Shown here: positions 24,583 through 36,089 of the stretch, piece after piece
Layout: each line of letters begins with the position of its first letter
Position numbering within the stretch: the first letter of the stretch is position 1
DNA from: Linanthus parryae
Taxonomy: Eukaryota; Streptophyta; Magnoliopsida; Ericales; Polemoniaceae
Direction of reading: 5' to 3'
Length of the DNA: 64,000 bases
NCBI GenBank assembly: GCA_023055425.1
Contig: JALGPY010000009.1
Location: forward strand, 34,763,275-34,827,274
Translations under genes and position numbers: made by a program
The notes under the pieces: generated by a model
What the model saw: only the letters and a program-made list of their open reading frames with translations
The model's database searches: none
Told to the model about the DNA's origin: nothing

Positions 24583-27500
24583 GCGTAATTTGGGGATGAA
24601 GATGGACCCCGATGGAGTTTAGCTCATCGGGACGTCGTGCGTCTCGTCGAGAGCTTTCCGAATTGGGGTGGCTCGCGTCATTCTGATACCCGTAGCCAAA
24701 TTTATGGCCCGAGCAGTGCGGCGACACCAAAAGCTGCAATTTCCTCCGTCCCTTTTTCTTATCTTCCATTTCATGGTAGAGAATCGCCAAATTAGTCGCA
24801 TCTGACAGTTCAGCTTCATCTGGATCGTCTGCTCCTGAATCAGTCTCCCCGGGTTGGAAAGAACTCGTCCTCGAGTTCACAGCAATGTCTTCAGAATCCA
24901 CAAAGGAAGGAGTGAGATGCTTCACATTGAACACGTCCGAGGTCTTCAGGTGAATGGGAAGCCTCAACCTGTAAGCATTATCATTGATCTTCTACACGAT
25001 CTCACAAGGCCCAATCTTCCGATCCTTGAGCTTATTGTACTCGCCAACAGGGAAACAATCACGAGTCAATACAGCCCATACAAAATCACTAACATCAAAT
25101 AGTACCTGACGACGATGCTTGTCCACCCGAGCCTTGTACTTGCTGTTATTCTCCTCAATCTTGCTCTTCACCTGGTCATGAATACCTCTCAAGTGTTGTG
25201 CCATCTCCTCGGTCTTAGGATGAATGCGGCCCACACGCGGAATAGGGGCTAAGTCCAACACTCCTGATGGATTTTGACCATTGACAACCTGAAATGGACT
25301 CAAGCCAGTGGTCCTGCTCGTCGATCTTTTGTAGGCAAACTCTGCTTGAGGAAGTGATAAGTCCCACTGCTTCGGTTTAGATCCTGCCAAACATCAGAGA
25401 AGGTTGCCCAAACTGCGATTCACCACTTCGGTCTGACCATCAGTCTGAGGATGATAGGCGCTACTGAAGTTCAATTGAGTTCCCAGCTTCTCCCACAGAC
25501 TCTTCCTGAATTGGCTCATGAACTTCGTGTCACGGTCTGAGGTGATGGAACGAGGAACTCCATGCAACCGCACAATCTCCCTGAAATAAAGGTGAGCAAT
25601 CCGCACAGCATCCATAGTCTTCCTGCATGGTACAAAATGTGCCATCTTGGAAAACCTGTCAAAAACTACAAGAACAGAATCTGCCGCCCTTTGCGTGCGG
25701 GGTAAGCCAATCACAAAATCCATGCTAACATCAAACCAAGGAGCTTCAGGGACAGGTAATGGAGTATAAAGACCTGCATTAGTGAGAACTCCCTTCGAAC
25801 GCTGGCAAACATAGCATCGATCCACATAATGGGTCACGTCACTACTCAACTTTTGGCCAGTAAAAGTCAGCAGATACAAGAGCCAACGTCTTGTCTCGGC
25901 CAAAGTGTCCTTCATTGTGGAGCTCACTGATAATCTGATGTCGCAAGGAACAGTATGGAACACACAACCGATGCCCCCGAAACAGATAACCATTATGAAC
26001 AATAAAATCATGGCGCTGACCAGAAGTTACCTCCATAAATATCTTCCCAAGCGAAGGATCAGACTCATACATGTCTGCAAACGCCTCAAATCCAGCGACA
26101 CGGCTGCTCATGGTGGAGAGAAACACGTTGCGACGGCTCAAAGCATCTGCCACGCGGTTCAAACTTCCCGCTTGGTGCTTCAGTGCGAAAGTGAATTCCT
26201 GCAAGTACGCCACCCACTTGGCATGGCGCCGACTAAGCTTGTGTTGTCCGTTGATGTACTTCAGGGCTTCATGATCAGTGAACATAATAAACTCCTTCTG
26301 TATTAAGTTATGGCGCCAATGCTTCAGAGACTGAACTATGGCGTATAACTCCAGATCATAAGTGGAGTAATTCTTCTTGGACCCTGACAACTTTTCACTG
26401 AAGAATGCAACCGGACGCTCTGACTTGCTAAGAACACCTCCAATGCCTATGCCCGATGCATCACAATTAACCTCAAACACGTTGTCAAAATCGGGAAGTG
26501 CTAGAACTGGTGCTTCAGTCATCCTCTTCTTCACTTCCTGAAAGCTGGACTCGGCTTCAACAGACCACTGAAAATCACGCCCCTTGAGACACTCGGTGAT
26601 GGGGGCAATCAAGGCGCTAAAGTTTCTGATGAACCTGCGATAAAATGATGCCAAACCATGGAAACTGCGAATGTCGTGCAGCGTCCTTGACCTAGGCCAT
26701 TCCACAATCGCTTTAATCTTCAAAGGATCTGCATTAACACCATCAGTAGACACCACAAATCCCAAAAACTGCACAGAAGTAGTAAAGAAGAAACACTTCT
26801 TTCTGTTGATGAACAAGTTCTCCGCCTTTAGTGCCTCAAACACAACACGTAGATGATCAAAATGGGCAGCCGAAGTAGGACTGTAAATAAGAATATCGTC
26901 GAAATAAACGACATCAAACTTTCCCATGAAAGGTCTCAATACCTGATGCATAAACCGCATGAACGTGATGGGTGCGTTGGATAACCCAAAAGGCATAACC
27001 ATCAACTCGTACAAGCCATGTTGGGTCTTAAACGCTGTCTTCAACTCATCTCCAGGCTTGATCCGAATCTGGTGGTATCCACTCTTAAGATCAAATTTTG
27101 AGAAGATCTTTGAGCCGGATAGCTGGTCTAGCATGTCATCAAGTCGCGGGATGGGAAATCTGTACTTCACTGTAATCCGGTTGGTGGCTCTACTGCCAAC
27201 ACACATCCGCGAAGAACCGTCCTTCTTCGGCACTAACAGAGCAGGGGCTGCACATGGGCTCATGCTCTCTCTGATGTATCCTCTCTCAAGTAACTCAACA
27301 ACTTGCCGCCGTAACTCTTCTGCCTCCTTGGGGCTGAGACGGTAGGCTGGCTTGTTAGGTAGATTTGATCCAGGCACTAGGTCAATCTGGTGCTGAATGT
27401 CTCTCATTGGTGGCAAACCAGGAGGAAGATCCTCTGGCATTAAGTAAGAGAACTCAGCTAATAACTGATGCACCTCCTGCGGTAATTCATCATCCTCATC

Positions 27501-28106
27501 ACCTGCATCACTAGTAGAAGGCACTAGAGCATATACCACCTTCTCATGCTCAAGCTCCTCCAAGAACCTGGATCTCGAAAGAAGATTAGTAGTGGCAGCA
27601 GTCGGGGCTGGAGTTGGCCTTTCTCGCCGTGGTGCCAATACAATTTTCTTCCCCTTCATGACAAAGGAGTAGGTGTTCTTGTGACCATCATGGAAAACAT
27701 GGCGATCATACTGCCAAGGCCTACCCAACAACATGTGACACGCATCCATTCTAACCACATCATACCAATGGCTGTCATAATATTTGTTACCAATTGAAAA
27801 AGAAACAAGACATCTCTTATCAACTGTTACCTCGGAGCCCTTAATCAGCCATGACAACTTGTAGGGTGTAGGATGACGCTCTGTCTTCAACTGCAGTTTC
27901 TTGACAGCTTCCTCAGAAACTATGTTGTCACAGCTACCGCCGTCCACTATCACCTTGCAGACCTTGTTTCCGATGGTGCAGGTGGTGTGAAAGATATTGG
28001 TCCTCAACCAATCATCTTCAAAATCGCCCTTTGGAGCCAGCAAGCTCTTGCGGACGACCAGATTCTCGTGACCATCCTTGTAAAGAACTTCATCGTCTGC
28101 GTAATC
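24554..28106 (-). pseudogene. Array unit E, pol part: protease to integrase, disabled
   Basis: This is the left part of unit E, split by the 30.4 kb insertion at 28112-58506. A long open frame covers protease-like VDGGSCDN, reverse transcriptase (YFDD), RNase H and the integrase zinc finger. A one-base T insertion at about 25850 shifts the frame, and stops follow at 25391-25393 (CGA to TGA) and about 24989-24991 (CAG to TAG). The gag part of the same unit resumes at 58512. Codons that run across 28111 into the inserted LTR are not part of this gene. Confidence 0.9.
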
Positions 28107-28111
28107 ATCAT
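28107..28111. repeat. Left target-site duplication ATCAT of the gag-only element
   Basis: ATCAT here is repeated at 58507-58511. Undisrupted units carry the site once in GTAATCATCATAGACGGG (e.g. 8752-8769), so the 30.4 kb between the copies is one insertion. Confidence 0.95.
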
Positions 28112-31100
28112 TGTAACACCCCCGATTTCCAGAGGAGCCGGAGACCGGGATGGTGCCCTCCGTACAGGGGATTTTACCCTTTCGTACGAGGAGTGGTAAC
28201 AACAAACGAGTGAAACGAAACATCCAACTACTGATTCATTACGATAAAAGTTTACAGCATCTGTGACTGGTTCCAAACTGGACACCGAGTCTAACAAAAG
28301 ATATCTTACAACAAAAAGGCTCTTCGGTTAATTACTAAGCTCTATTGTTTGCATGAGAGAACAGATTCGTGATCCCAGCGCGTTACCCCAAGCAACCAAT
28401 CATATACCTGCGGGGAATTTAAAAGAAACACAAGGACGCAGTTTTTCGAGTATCAGTAAAAACTGAGTGAATATACAACTTAGCATGTAAAACAGAGTGG
28501 CTAGACAGGTTACAGGGTTTACGTTTGAAACGCTTTAAAACAGTAACAGAGTGTAAGTATAAACATCAGAGTACGCGGAAGTTGTTGTTTCCAAATCTGA
28601 AAGTTATTATAAGCGGTCGATTCGTTTACCGAGTTATTCAGAAGTCTCCAGCATAGAATGAAACAAGTCATGTTATTAGTGCGCAGTATCCAGGGGTGAC
28701 CATGGTAAATAGTAACAGATGATACTGGCGTATAGGGGGTTCTGATAACCCAACCTCTCTGCCAAGCGTTATGGATCGGATCCCCCGTCCCGCTAGTCAT
28801 CATACAAATAGCTAACTAGACCTTAAGTGTCGACACCCTCTTAAGATTGTAAGTCAGAAGAGTAGTACTAGATGCTAGACTCCAGCCTACGGCGAAAAGA
28901 GTCGGGGCGCACGGAGTCCCAAATCTTTAGGGACTGAAACCCAGTGAATCATCACCCGAAATAATTTTAGGGACTGAACCCAGGGGATTATCCCGGTATC
29001 TCTTTAGGGACCTGGCCCAGGGAATCATCACCCGATAGTAACGTAACGTAAAGTAACACGACGTAGGCGTATAGCACTGTCGTAGACCCAACTGGTTCCG
29101 GTATACGCGATTCTTTCACTTTGATGACTTTTGATTTAGTGACATTTGAACAATGAGATTGTCGATTTGAATACAAGAAGTAAAGTGAGGATATTAAAGC
29201 AATAGTATTGCGTTTAACGAATTTCAGAATAAAGTACGACAGTTATTTGAAAAGAAAACAAGTATAGTATGAGAAAGAACTTGGCACGACAGGTATATTT
29301 TGAGACAGAACATAAATCACGTTCGGACACGAAAGAAGACAAGTACACAACGCTAAGCATGAATACTCACCGTGAGAGCCGTAGAGTGCTAGCTACTCAA
29401 CTACTCGTAAATGATGTCTTGATCTACTGGCACGTCGAAGTCACGCTCTACAATATAAACAATTTCCTAATTACAAACAGGTATGTGTCGTAAGTTGGAA
29501 ATGCATATGTCCTATATGATATGCAATGACAACTCTGATAATTATCAACACCCAATTTATTTGCAGATAAATATATACTAAGTTGCTAATAAGTTAGAAA
29601 ACCCGAAAACGGTTTTAAGAAATTACATAATGAATTTTAAAAGTGAAACATAATTAATACTCTAATTACAATTATAATAAGTTATAGGAAAAATAAAATT
29701 GCCAATTATAGAATTTAAAGTACTAATTCTTATGGTTGTAAAATTTGATATTTCGAATAAAAGAAGTTGTAGTTAATATGTTACAATTACTATGTATTTT
29801 CTAAATAATTATTTTGCTTTATAAGTTAACAATATTAAATTAAACCAAACTTTAATTTGTCGAGAAAAGGAATGATATTGATATCATAACTATTTGGATA
29901 ATCTCACAATTTATTTAAGCTAAAAAAACTGAAATTTGTTTAATAATGAAAATTTATTCTTTATTTATTTTATAGTTATGTATATATATGCAATATATAT
30001 TCGTTAACTTACTTTTCAAGTACACAATATTAAATGTTGGATTAATACTAATTTTAAATTTTACATAAACATTCTATTTTGTATTTTCATTACAAAAGCA
30101 TTATTTTCATTAATTTGTGAAGAAACTAATTTAATTTAACTTATTTAATCATTTAAACTAAATAAACAATAATGTAAATATACATAAAAATGCAGTTTGT
30201 ATAAAATACAGCTAGCACCCCCACTACCAATATAACAGCTTTAGCATCTAGCATAGTCTACCCTCACATTTCCAGATTGTACACAAAAACCCCTCTGTTA
30301 CAAACTTTTATTCAATTTTGCCATCTTCTCCAACCCATCTTCACCCATATATACATATATACATACACCCACCCACATACAAGCAATTATACATGATCAC
30401 TAACGTTTGCAGCTTAGGAATTCAACAGGTGAGAGTTCAATTTACCGAAGAATAGAGGAGGAGAACGAATCAGAACTTGCCGGCGAAGAACCCGTGGTCT
30501 TTGGGTGAGCAGAGCTTGGTCTCCGGTTACTCCAGTGGCTGGGCTCTGTCAGGAGACGAAGGGGAGGCAGAAAAAGAAGCGACGAAGGTAGTGGTGATCA
30601 GAGATGGAGGCGAACAGGTGGCGGCGTCGGCGTCGGGCTCGCTGCCTCTGTTGCCGCCGCTGCTTCCGTTGTTGTTTCTTCGGGTTCGACGAAGACAGAG
30701 AGCGAGGGAGTGATATGGAGGTGTAGATTGATGGGTGAGTTCTATTTGGTGCAGGAGGTGGTGATTATCGGTGGTGGTGATGATGGGTTTTTGGCCGCGG
30801 GTTTTCTCGGGTAAAACAGGGGAAGAAATTTTGAGGGTGAAAGGGGGCTTTTGTAGGAGGCGAGGAGGAATAGGGGGATGCTATGTAGGGGTGGTGATTG
30901 AGATGTTGTAGGGGTAGTGATGGAGATGGTGAGCAGGAGGTAGGCGGCTAAAGGGGGTTCAGAATAGAGTAATGCAGAGAAGAAAGGGAAGAAAAAGAAA
31001 GAAGAAAAAAAAAAGAAAAGGGGAAAAAGGAGGAAGTGTATGGTGTTGCGCGTGCACCGCGCAACGCGGTGCTCTTATGCGCGAAAAATTAAAAAAAAAA

Positions 31101-31490
31101 AACAAAAGAAAAAAAAATAGAAAAAAATAAATGTGGCGAACGATAATTTACGCGACGCGCGTATATTGGCACTCGACTAAAAACGACACATTATGAATAA
31201 TTAACACGATTATTGATTTAGAAATTTGAGAATTTTGCTAACTACTTTTGAAAAACGTTTCGAGAAATTGAAGTTTTCAAATAACTAACTAAATAAGGTT
31301 TTTGAAGCATAAATTTACATAACGAAATTTAAAGATTTAAACAAATAGTTTTAGATATATATATATATATATCGCATTAGAGTTTTAGTTTATAAAGTTC
31401 TATAATAAAAATGTATCTAAGACGTTTCAGAGATACGTTCGCGCGCTGACAAATTACTAGTTTGCCCCTAGGAAAATCTCGGGTATTACA
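28112..31490 (-). repeat. 3' LTR of the gag-only element (3379 bp)
   Basis: It begins TGTAACACCC at the target duplication and ends GGTATTACA. It contains three tandem copies of a roughly 45-bp motif (TTTAGGGACTGAACCCAGG type) near 28915-29030, an AT-rich section at about 29500-30200, a GC-rich section at about 30450-30960, and a TATATA run near 31350. It is highly similar to the 5' LTR at 55115-58506. Confidence 0.92.
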
Positions 31491-31678
31491 TCCTTCCCTC
31501 CTCGGACTAAGCTTCGTCCTCGAAGCTTGGATGCAGTACTAGGACTTATGGGTCTATATTTGAAGTTGCAACTAACAAAACAACAATTAGCAGGCACATG
31601 AAATGCAAGGGCAAAACGGGGTTGTTACATTCTTCCCCACTTAGGATTGAGCTTCGTCCTCGAAGCTCGAAAGAGTTT
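31491..31678 (-). other. 3' module of the gag-only element with two polypurine-tract-like sites
   Basis: In element orientation gag ends, then comes a palindrome (GAGCTTCGAGGACGAAGCTC), a purine tract (plus-strand 31630-31640) and TGTAACAACCCCG, which looks like an LTR start. After 139 bp a second palindrome and purine tract (GGAGGGAAGGA, 31491-31501) precede the actual LTR start TGTAATACCC. The same double arrangement is at 35204-35391 and 38925-39113. Confidence 0.6.
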
Positions 31679-32350
31679 CTAGAGGTCTCTACAGGTTTCT
31701 AATATGAAGTGAAATGCATGGTGATAGTGGATGGAGATCGTACCTGTCCCCATGTTGTATGCCGCTTCATCTTCTACTTGGTTCATCATAAAGATTTGGC
31801 CACCTGACCTTTGGCTGTTGCCTTGAGTTGCATTCCTTCCATTTCCGTTCCCTTTGTTGCCAGCTCCATGGTTGTTGTTGTTGCCATTGAAGACCACATT
31901 ACCATTATGTGCTCCATTCCCTTTGTAGTTGCCCTGCTGGCCCACTCCGCCATTCCTGAAGTTTAGGTGGTTGTTGCGAAACTGGTTTCCGCCATTCTGA
32001 TTGTTCTGCTGGTAGTCGTTGCCTTTCTGGTTCGAACGGTTCTTTTGATAGTTCCGTCCATTGCCTGGGCAGTTCTGCGTGTTCCCTCGATAGTTGTCTT
32101 GTTTGTCCGCTACTTTTCTTTTGTCACATTCGTACATTCTATGGCCTCTGATGCCACAGTGGTCGCATGTAACCTTGTTTCCATCACAATCAGTTCCTGG
32201 GTGGTCTGACGCGTGGGCCTCGTCACCTGGCTATAGTGGTTTCGCTATTCCTGTTAATCTGGTTCTGACTTCCCCCATCATTGCCAGACCTGAGGCGCTT
32301 CTCCGCTCCTTGGTTGTTATATCTTCCTTGGCCATAGTTACCAGCCTCTT
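31679..32350 (-). pseudogene. gag C-terminal fragment, tandem unit 1
   Basis: This copy covers the zinc-knuckle and Asn/Gly/Gln-rich C-terminal part of gag and ends with the stop at 31679-31681. Against units 2 and 3 it lacks about 25 bases near 32206 plus one base further upstream in gag. That removes the first knuckle and breaks the frame. Only the second knuckle region (RMYECDK) and the Asn-rich tail remain open. At 32350-32352 it joins a 5'-truncated LTR through the shared bases TGA. Confidence 0.85.
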
Positions 32351-34790
32351 GAAACAAGTCATGTTATTAGTTCGCAGTATCCAGGGGTGACCAGGGTAAA
32401 TAGTAACAGATGATACTGGCGTATAGGGGGTTCTGATAACCCAACCTCTCTGCCAAGCGTTATGGATCGGATCCCCCGTCCCGCTAGTCATCATACAAAT
32501 AGATAACTAGACCTTAAGTGTCGACACCCCCTTAAGATTGTAAGTCAGAAGAGTAGTACTAGATGCTAGACTCCAGCCTACGGCGAAAAGAGTCGGGGCG
32601 CACAGAGTCCCAAATCTTTAGGGACTGAAACCCAGGGAATCATCACCCGAAATAAGTTTAGGGACTAAACCCAGGGGATTATCCCGGTATCTCTTTAGGG
32701 ACCTGGCCCAGGGAATCATCACCCGATAGTAACGTAACGTAAAGTAACACGACGTAGGCGTATAGCACTGTCGTAGACCCAACTGGTTCCGGTATACGCG
32801 ATTCTTTCACTTTACGTTATTAATGACTTTTGATTTAGTGACATTTGAACAATGAGATTGTCGATTTGAATACGAGAAGTAAAGTGAGGATATTAAAGCA
32901 ATAGTATCGCGTTTAACGAATTTCGGAATAAAGTACGACAGTTATTTGAAAAGAAAACAAATATAGTATGAGAAAGAACTTGGCACGACAGGTATATTTT
33001 GAGACAGAACATAAATCACGTTCGGACACGAAAGAAGACAAGTACACAACGCTAAGCATGAATACTCACCGTGAGAGCCGTAGAGTGCTAGCTAGTCAAC
33101 TACTCGTAAATGATGTCTTGATCTACTGGCACGTCGAAGTCACGCTCTACAATATACACACAATTTCCTAATTACAAACAGGTATGTGTCGTAAGTTGGA
33201 AATGCATATGTCCTATATGATATGCAATGACAACTCTGATAATTATCAACACCCAATTTATTTGCAGATAAATATATACTAAGTTGCTTATAAGTTAGAA
33301 AACCCGAAAACGGTTTTAAGAAATTACATAATGAATTTTAAAAGTGAAACATAATTAATACTCTAATTACAATTATAATAAGTTATAGGAAAAATAAAAT
33401 TGCCAATTATAGAATTTAAAGTACTAATTCTTATGGTTGTAAAATTTGATATTTCGAATAAAAGAAGTTGTAGTTAATATGTTACAATTACTATATATTT
33501 TCTAAATAATTATTTTGCTTTATAAGTTAACAATATTTAACTAAACCAAACTTTAATTTGTCGAGAAAAGGAATTATATTGATATTATAACTATTTGGAT
33601 AATCTCACAATTTATTTAAGCTAAAAAAAACTGAAATTTGTTTAATAATGAAAATTTATTCTTTATTTATTTTATAGTTATGTATATATATGCAATATAT
33701 ATTCGTTAACTTACTTTTCAAGTACACAATATTAAATGTCGGATTAATACTAATTTTAAATTTTACATAAACATTCTATTTTGTATTTTCATTACAAAAG
33801 CATTATTTTCATTAATTTGTGAAGAAACTAATTTAATTTAACATATTTAATCATTTAAACTAAATAAACAATAATGTAAATATACATAAAAATGCAGTTT
33901 GTATAAAATACAGCTAGCACCCCCACTACCAATATAACAGCTTTAGCATCTAGCATAGTCTACCCTCACATTTCCAGATTGTACACAAAAACCCCTCTGT
34001 TACAAACTTTTATTCAATTTTGCCATCTTCTCCAACCCATCTTCACCCATATATACATATACACATACACCCACCCACATACAAGCAATTATACATGATC
34101 ACTAACGTTTGCAGCTTAGGAATTCAACAGGTGAGAGTTCAATTTACCGAAGAATAGAGGAGGAGAACGAATCAGAACTTGCCGGCGAAGAACCGGTGGT
34201 CTTTGGGTGAGCAGAGCATGGTCTCCGGTTACTCCGGTGGCTGGGCTCTGTCAGGAGACGAAGGGGAGGCAGAAAAAGAGGCGACGAAGATAGTGGTGAT
34301 CAGAGATGGAGGCGAACAGGTGGCGACGTCGGCGTCGGGCTCGCTGCCTCTGTTGCCGCCGCTGCTTCCGTTGTTGTTTCTTCGGGTTCGACGAAGACAG
34401 AGAGCGAGGGAGTGATATGGAGGTGTAGATTGATTGGTGAGTTCTATTTGGTGCAGGAGGTGGTGATTATCGGTGGTGGTGATGATGGGTTTTTGGCCGC
34501 GGGTTTTCTCGGGTAAAACAGGGGAAGAAATTTTGAGGGTGAAAGGGGGCTTTTGTAGGAGGCGAGGAGGAACAGGGGGATGCTATGTAGGGGTGGTGAT
34601 TGAGATGTTGTAGGGGTGGTGATGGAGATGGTGAGCAGGAGGTAGGCGGCTAAAGGGGGTTCAGAACAGAGTAATGCAGAGAAGAAAGGGAAGAAAAAGA
34701 AAGAAGAAAAAAAAAAGAAAAGGGGAAAAAGGAGGAAGTGTATGGTGTTGCGCGTGCACCACGCAACGCGGTGCTGTTATGCGCGAAAAA

Positions 34791-34821
<31 letters not shown>

Positions 34822-35203
34822 TAAAAAAAAAAAATAAATGAGGTGAACGATAATTTACGCGACGCGCGTATATTGGCACTCGACTAAAAACGACACATTA
34901 TGAATAATTAACACGATTATTGATTTAAAAATTTGAGAATTTTGCTAACTACTTTTGAAAAACGTTTCGAGAAATTGAAGTTTTCAAATAACTAACTAAA
35001 TCAGGTTTTCGAAGCATAAATTTACACAACGAAATTTAAAGATTTAAACAAATAGTTTTAGATATATATATATATATATATATATCGCATTAGAGTTTTC
35101 GTTTATAAAGTTCTATAATAAAAATGTATCTAAGATGTTTCAGAGATACGTTCGCGCGCTGACAAATTACCAGGTTGCCCCTAGGGAAATCTCGGGTATT
35201 ACA
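32351..35203 (-). repeat. 5'-truncated LTR, tandem unit 2
   Basis: Matches the full LTR from internal position 28660 to its end at 31490 and lacks the first roughly 550 bp. It abuts a gag fragment directly at its left side. Confidence 0.9.
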
Positions 35204-35391
35204 TCCTTCCCTCCTCGGACTAAGCTTCGTCCTCGAAGCTTGGATGCAGTACTAGGACTTATGGGTCTATATTTGAAGTTGCAACTAACAAAACAACAAT
35301 TAGCAGGCACATGAAATGCAAGGGCAAAACGGGGTTGTTACATTCTCCCCCACTTAGGATTGAGCTTCGTCCTCGAAGCTCGAAAGAGTTT
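35204..35391 (-). other. 3' module, tandem unit 2
   Basis: Copy of 31491-31678 with both palindromes and both purine tracts (second tract TTCTCCCCCAC on the plus strand). Confidence 0.6.
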
Positions 35392-36089
35392 CTAGAGGTC
35401 TCTACAGGTTTCTAATATGAAGTGAAATGCAGGGTGATAGTGGATGGAGATCGTACATGTCCCCATGTTGTATGCCGCTTCATCTTCTACTTGGTTCATC
35501 ATAAAGATTTGGCCACCTGACCTTTGGCTGTTGCCTTGAGTTGCATTCCTTCCATTTCCGTTCCCGTTGTTGCCAGCTCCATGGTTGTTGTTGTTGCCAT
35601 TGAAGACCACATTACCATTATGTGCTCCATTCCCGTTGTAGTTGCCCTGCTGGCCCACTGCGCCATTCCTGAAGTTTAGGTGGTTGTTGCGAAACTGGTT
35701 TCCGCCATTCTGATTGTTCTGCTGGTAGTCGTAGCCTTTCTGGTTCGAACGGTTCTTTTGATAGTTCCGTCCATTGCCTGGGCAGTTCTGCGTGTTCCCT
35801 CGATAGTTGTCTTGTTTGTCCGCTACTTTTCTTTTGTCACATTCGTACATTCTATGGCCTCTGATGCCACAGTGGTCGCATGTAACCTTGTTTCCATCAC
35901 AATCAGTTCCTGGGTGGTCCCCATTGCATCTCTTACAATAGTAGTGACGCGTGGGCCTCGTCACCTGGCTATAGTGGTTTTCGCTATTCCTGTTAATCTG
36001 GTTCTGACTTCCCCCATCATTGCCAGACCTGAGGCGCTTCTCCGCTCCTTGGTTGTTATATCTTCCTTGGCCATAGTTACCAGCCTCTT
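35392..36089 (-). pseudogene. gag C-terminal fragment, tandem unit 2
   Basis: Open from the truncation point to the stop at 35392. It has both zinc knuckles (CKRCNGDHPGTDC and CDHCGIRGHRMYEC) and a long Asn/Gly-rich tail. The N-terminal gag domain is absent because the copy joins a truncated LTR at 36089-36091, again sharing TGA with that LTR. It has no start codon of its own. Confidence 0.88.

Noticed and set aside
6483..26306. Plus-strand ORFs of 67-158 codons repeated in each array unit (e.g. 11087-11563, 12216-12602, 13129-13431)
   Set aside because: They are antisense shadows of gag-pol. They recur only because the units are copies, and their lengths track the sense-frame composition.
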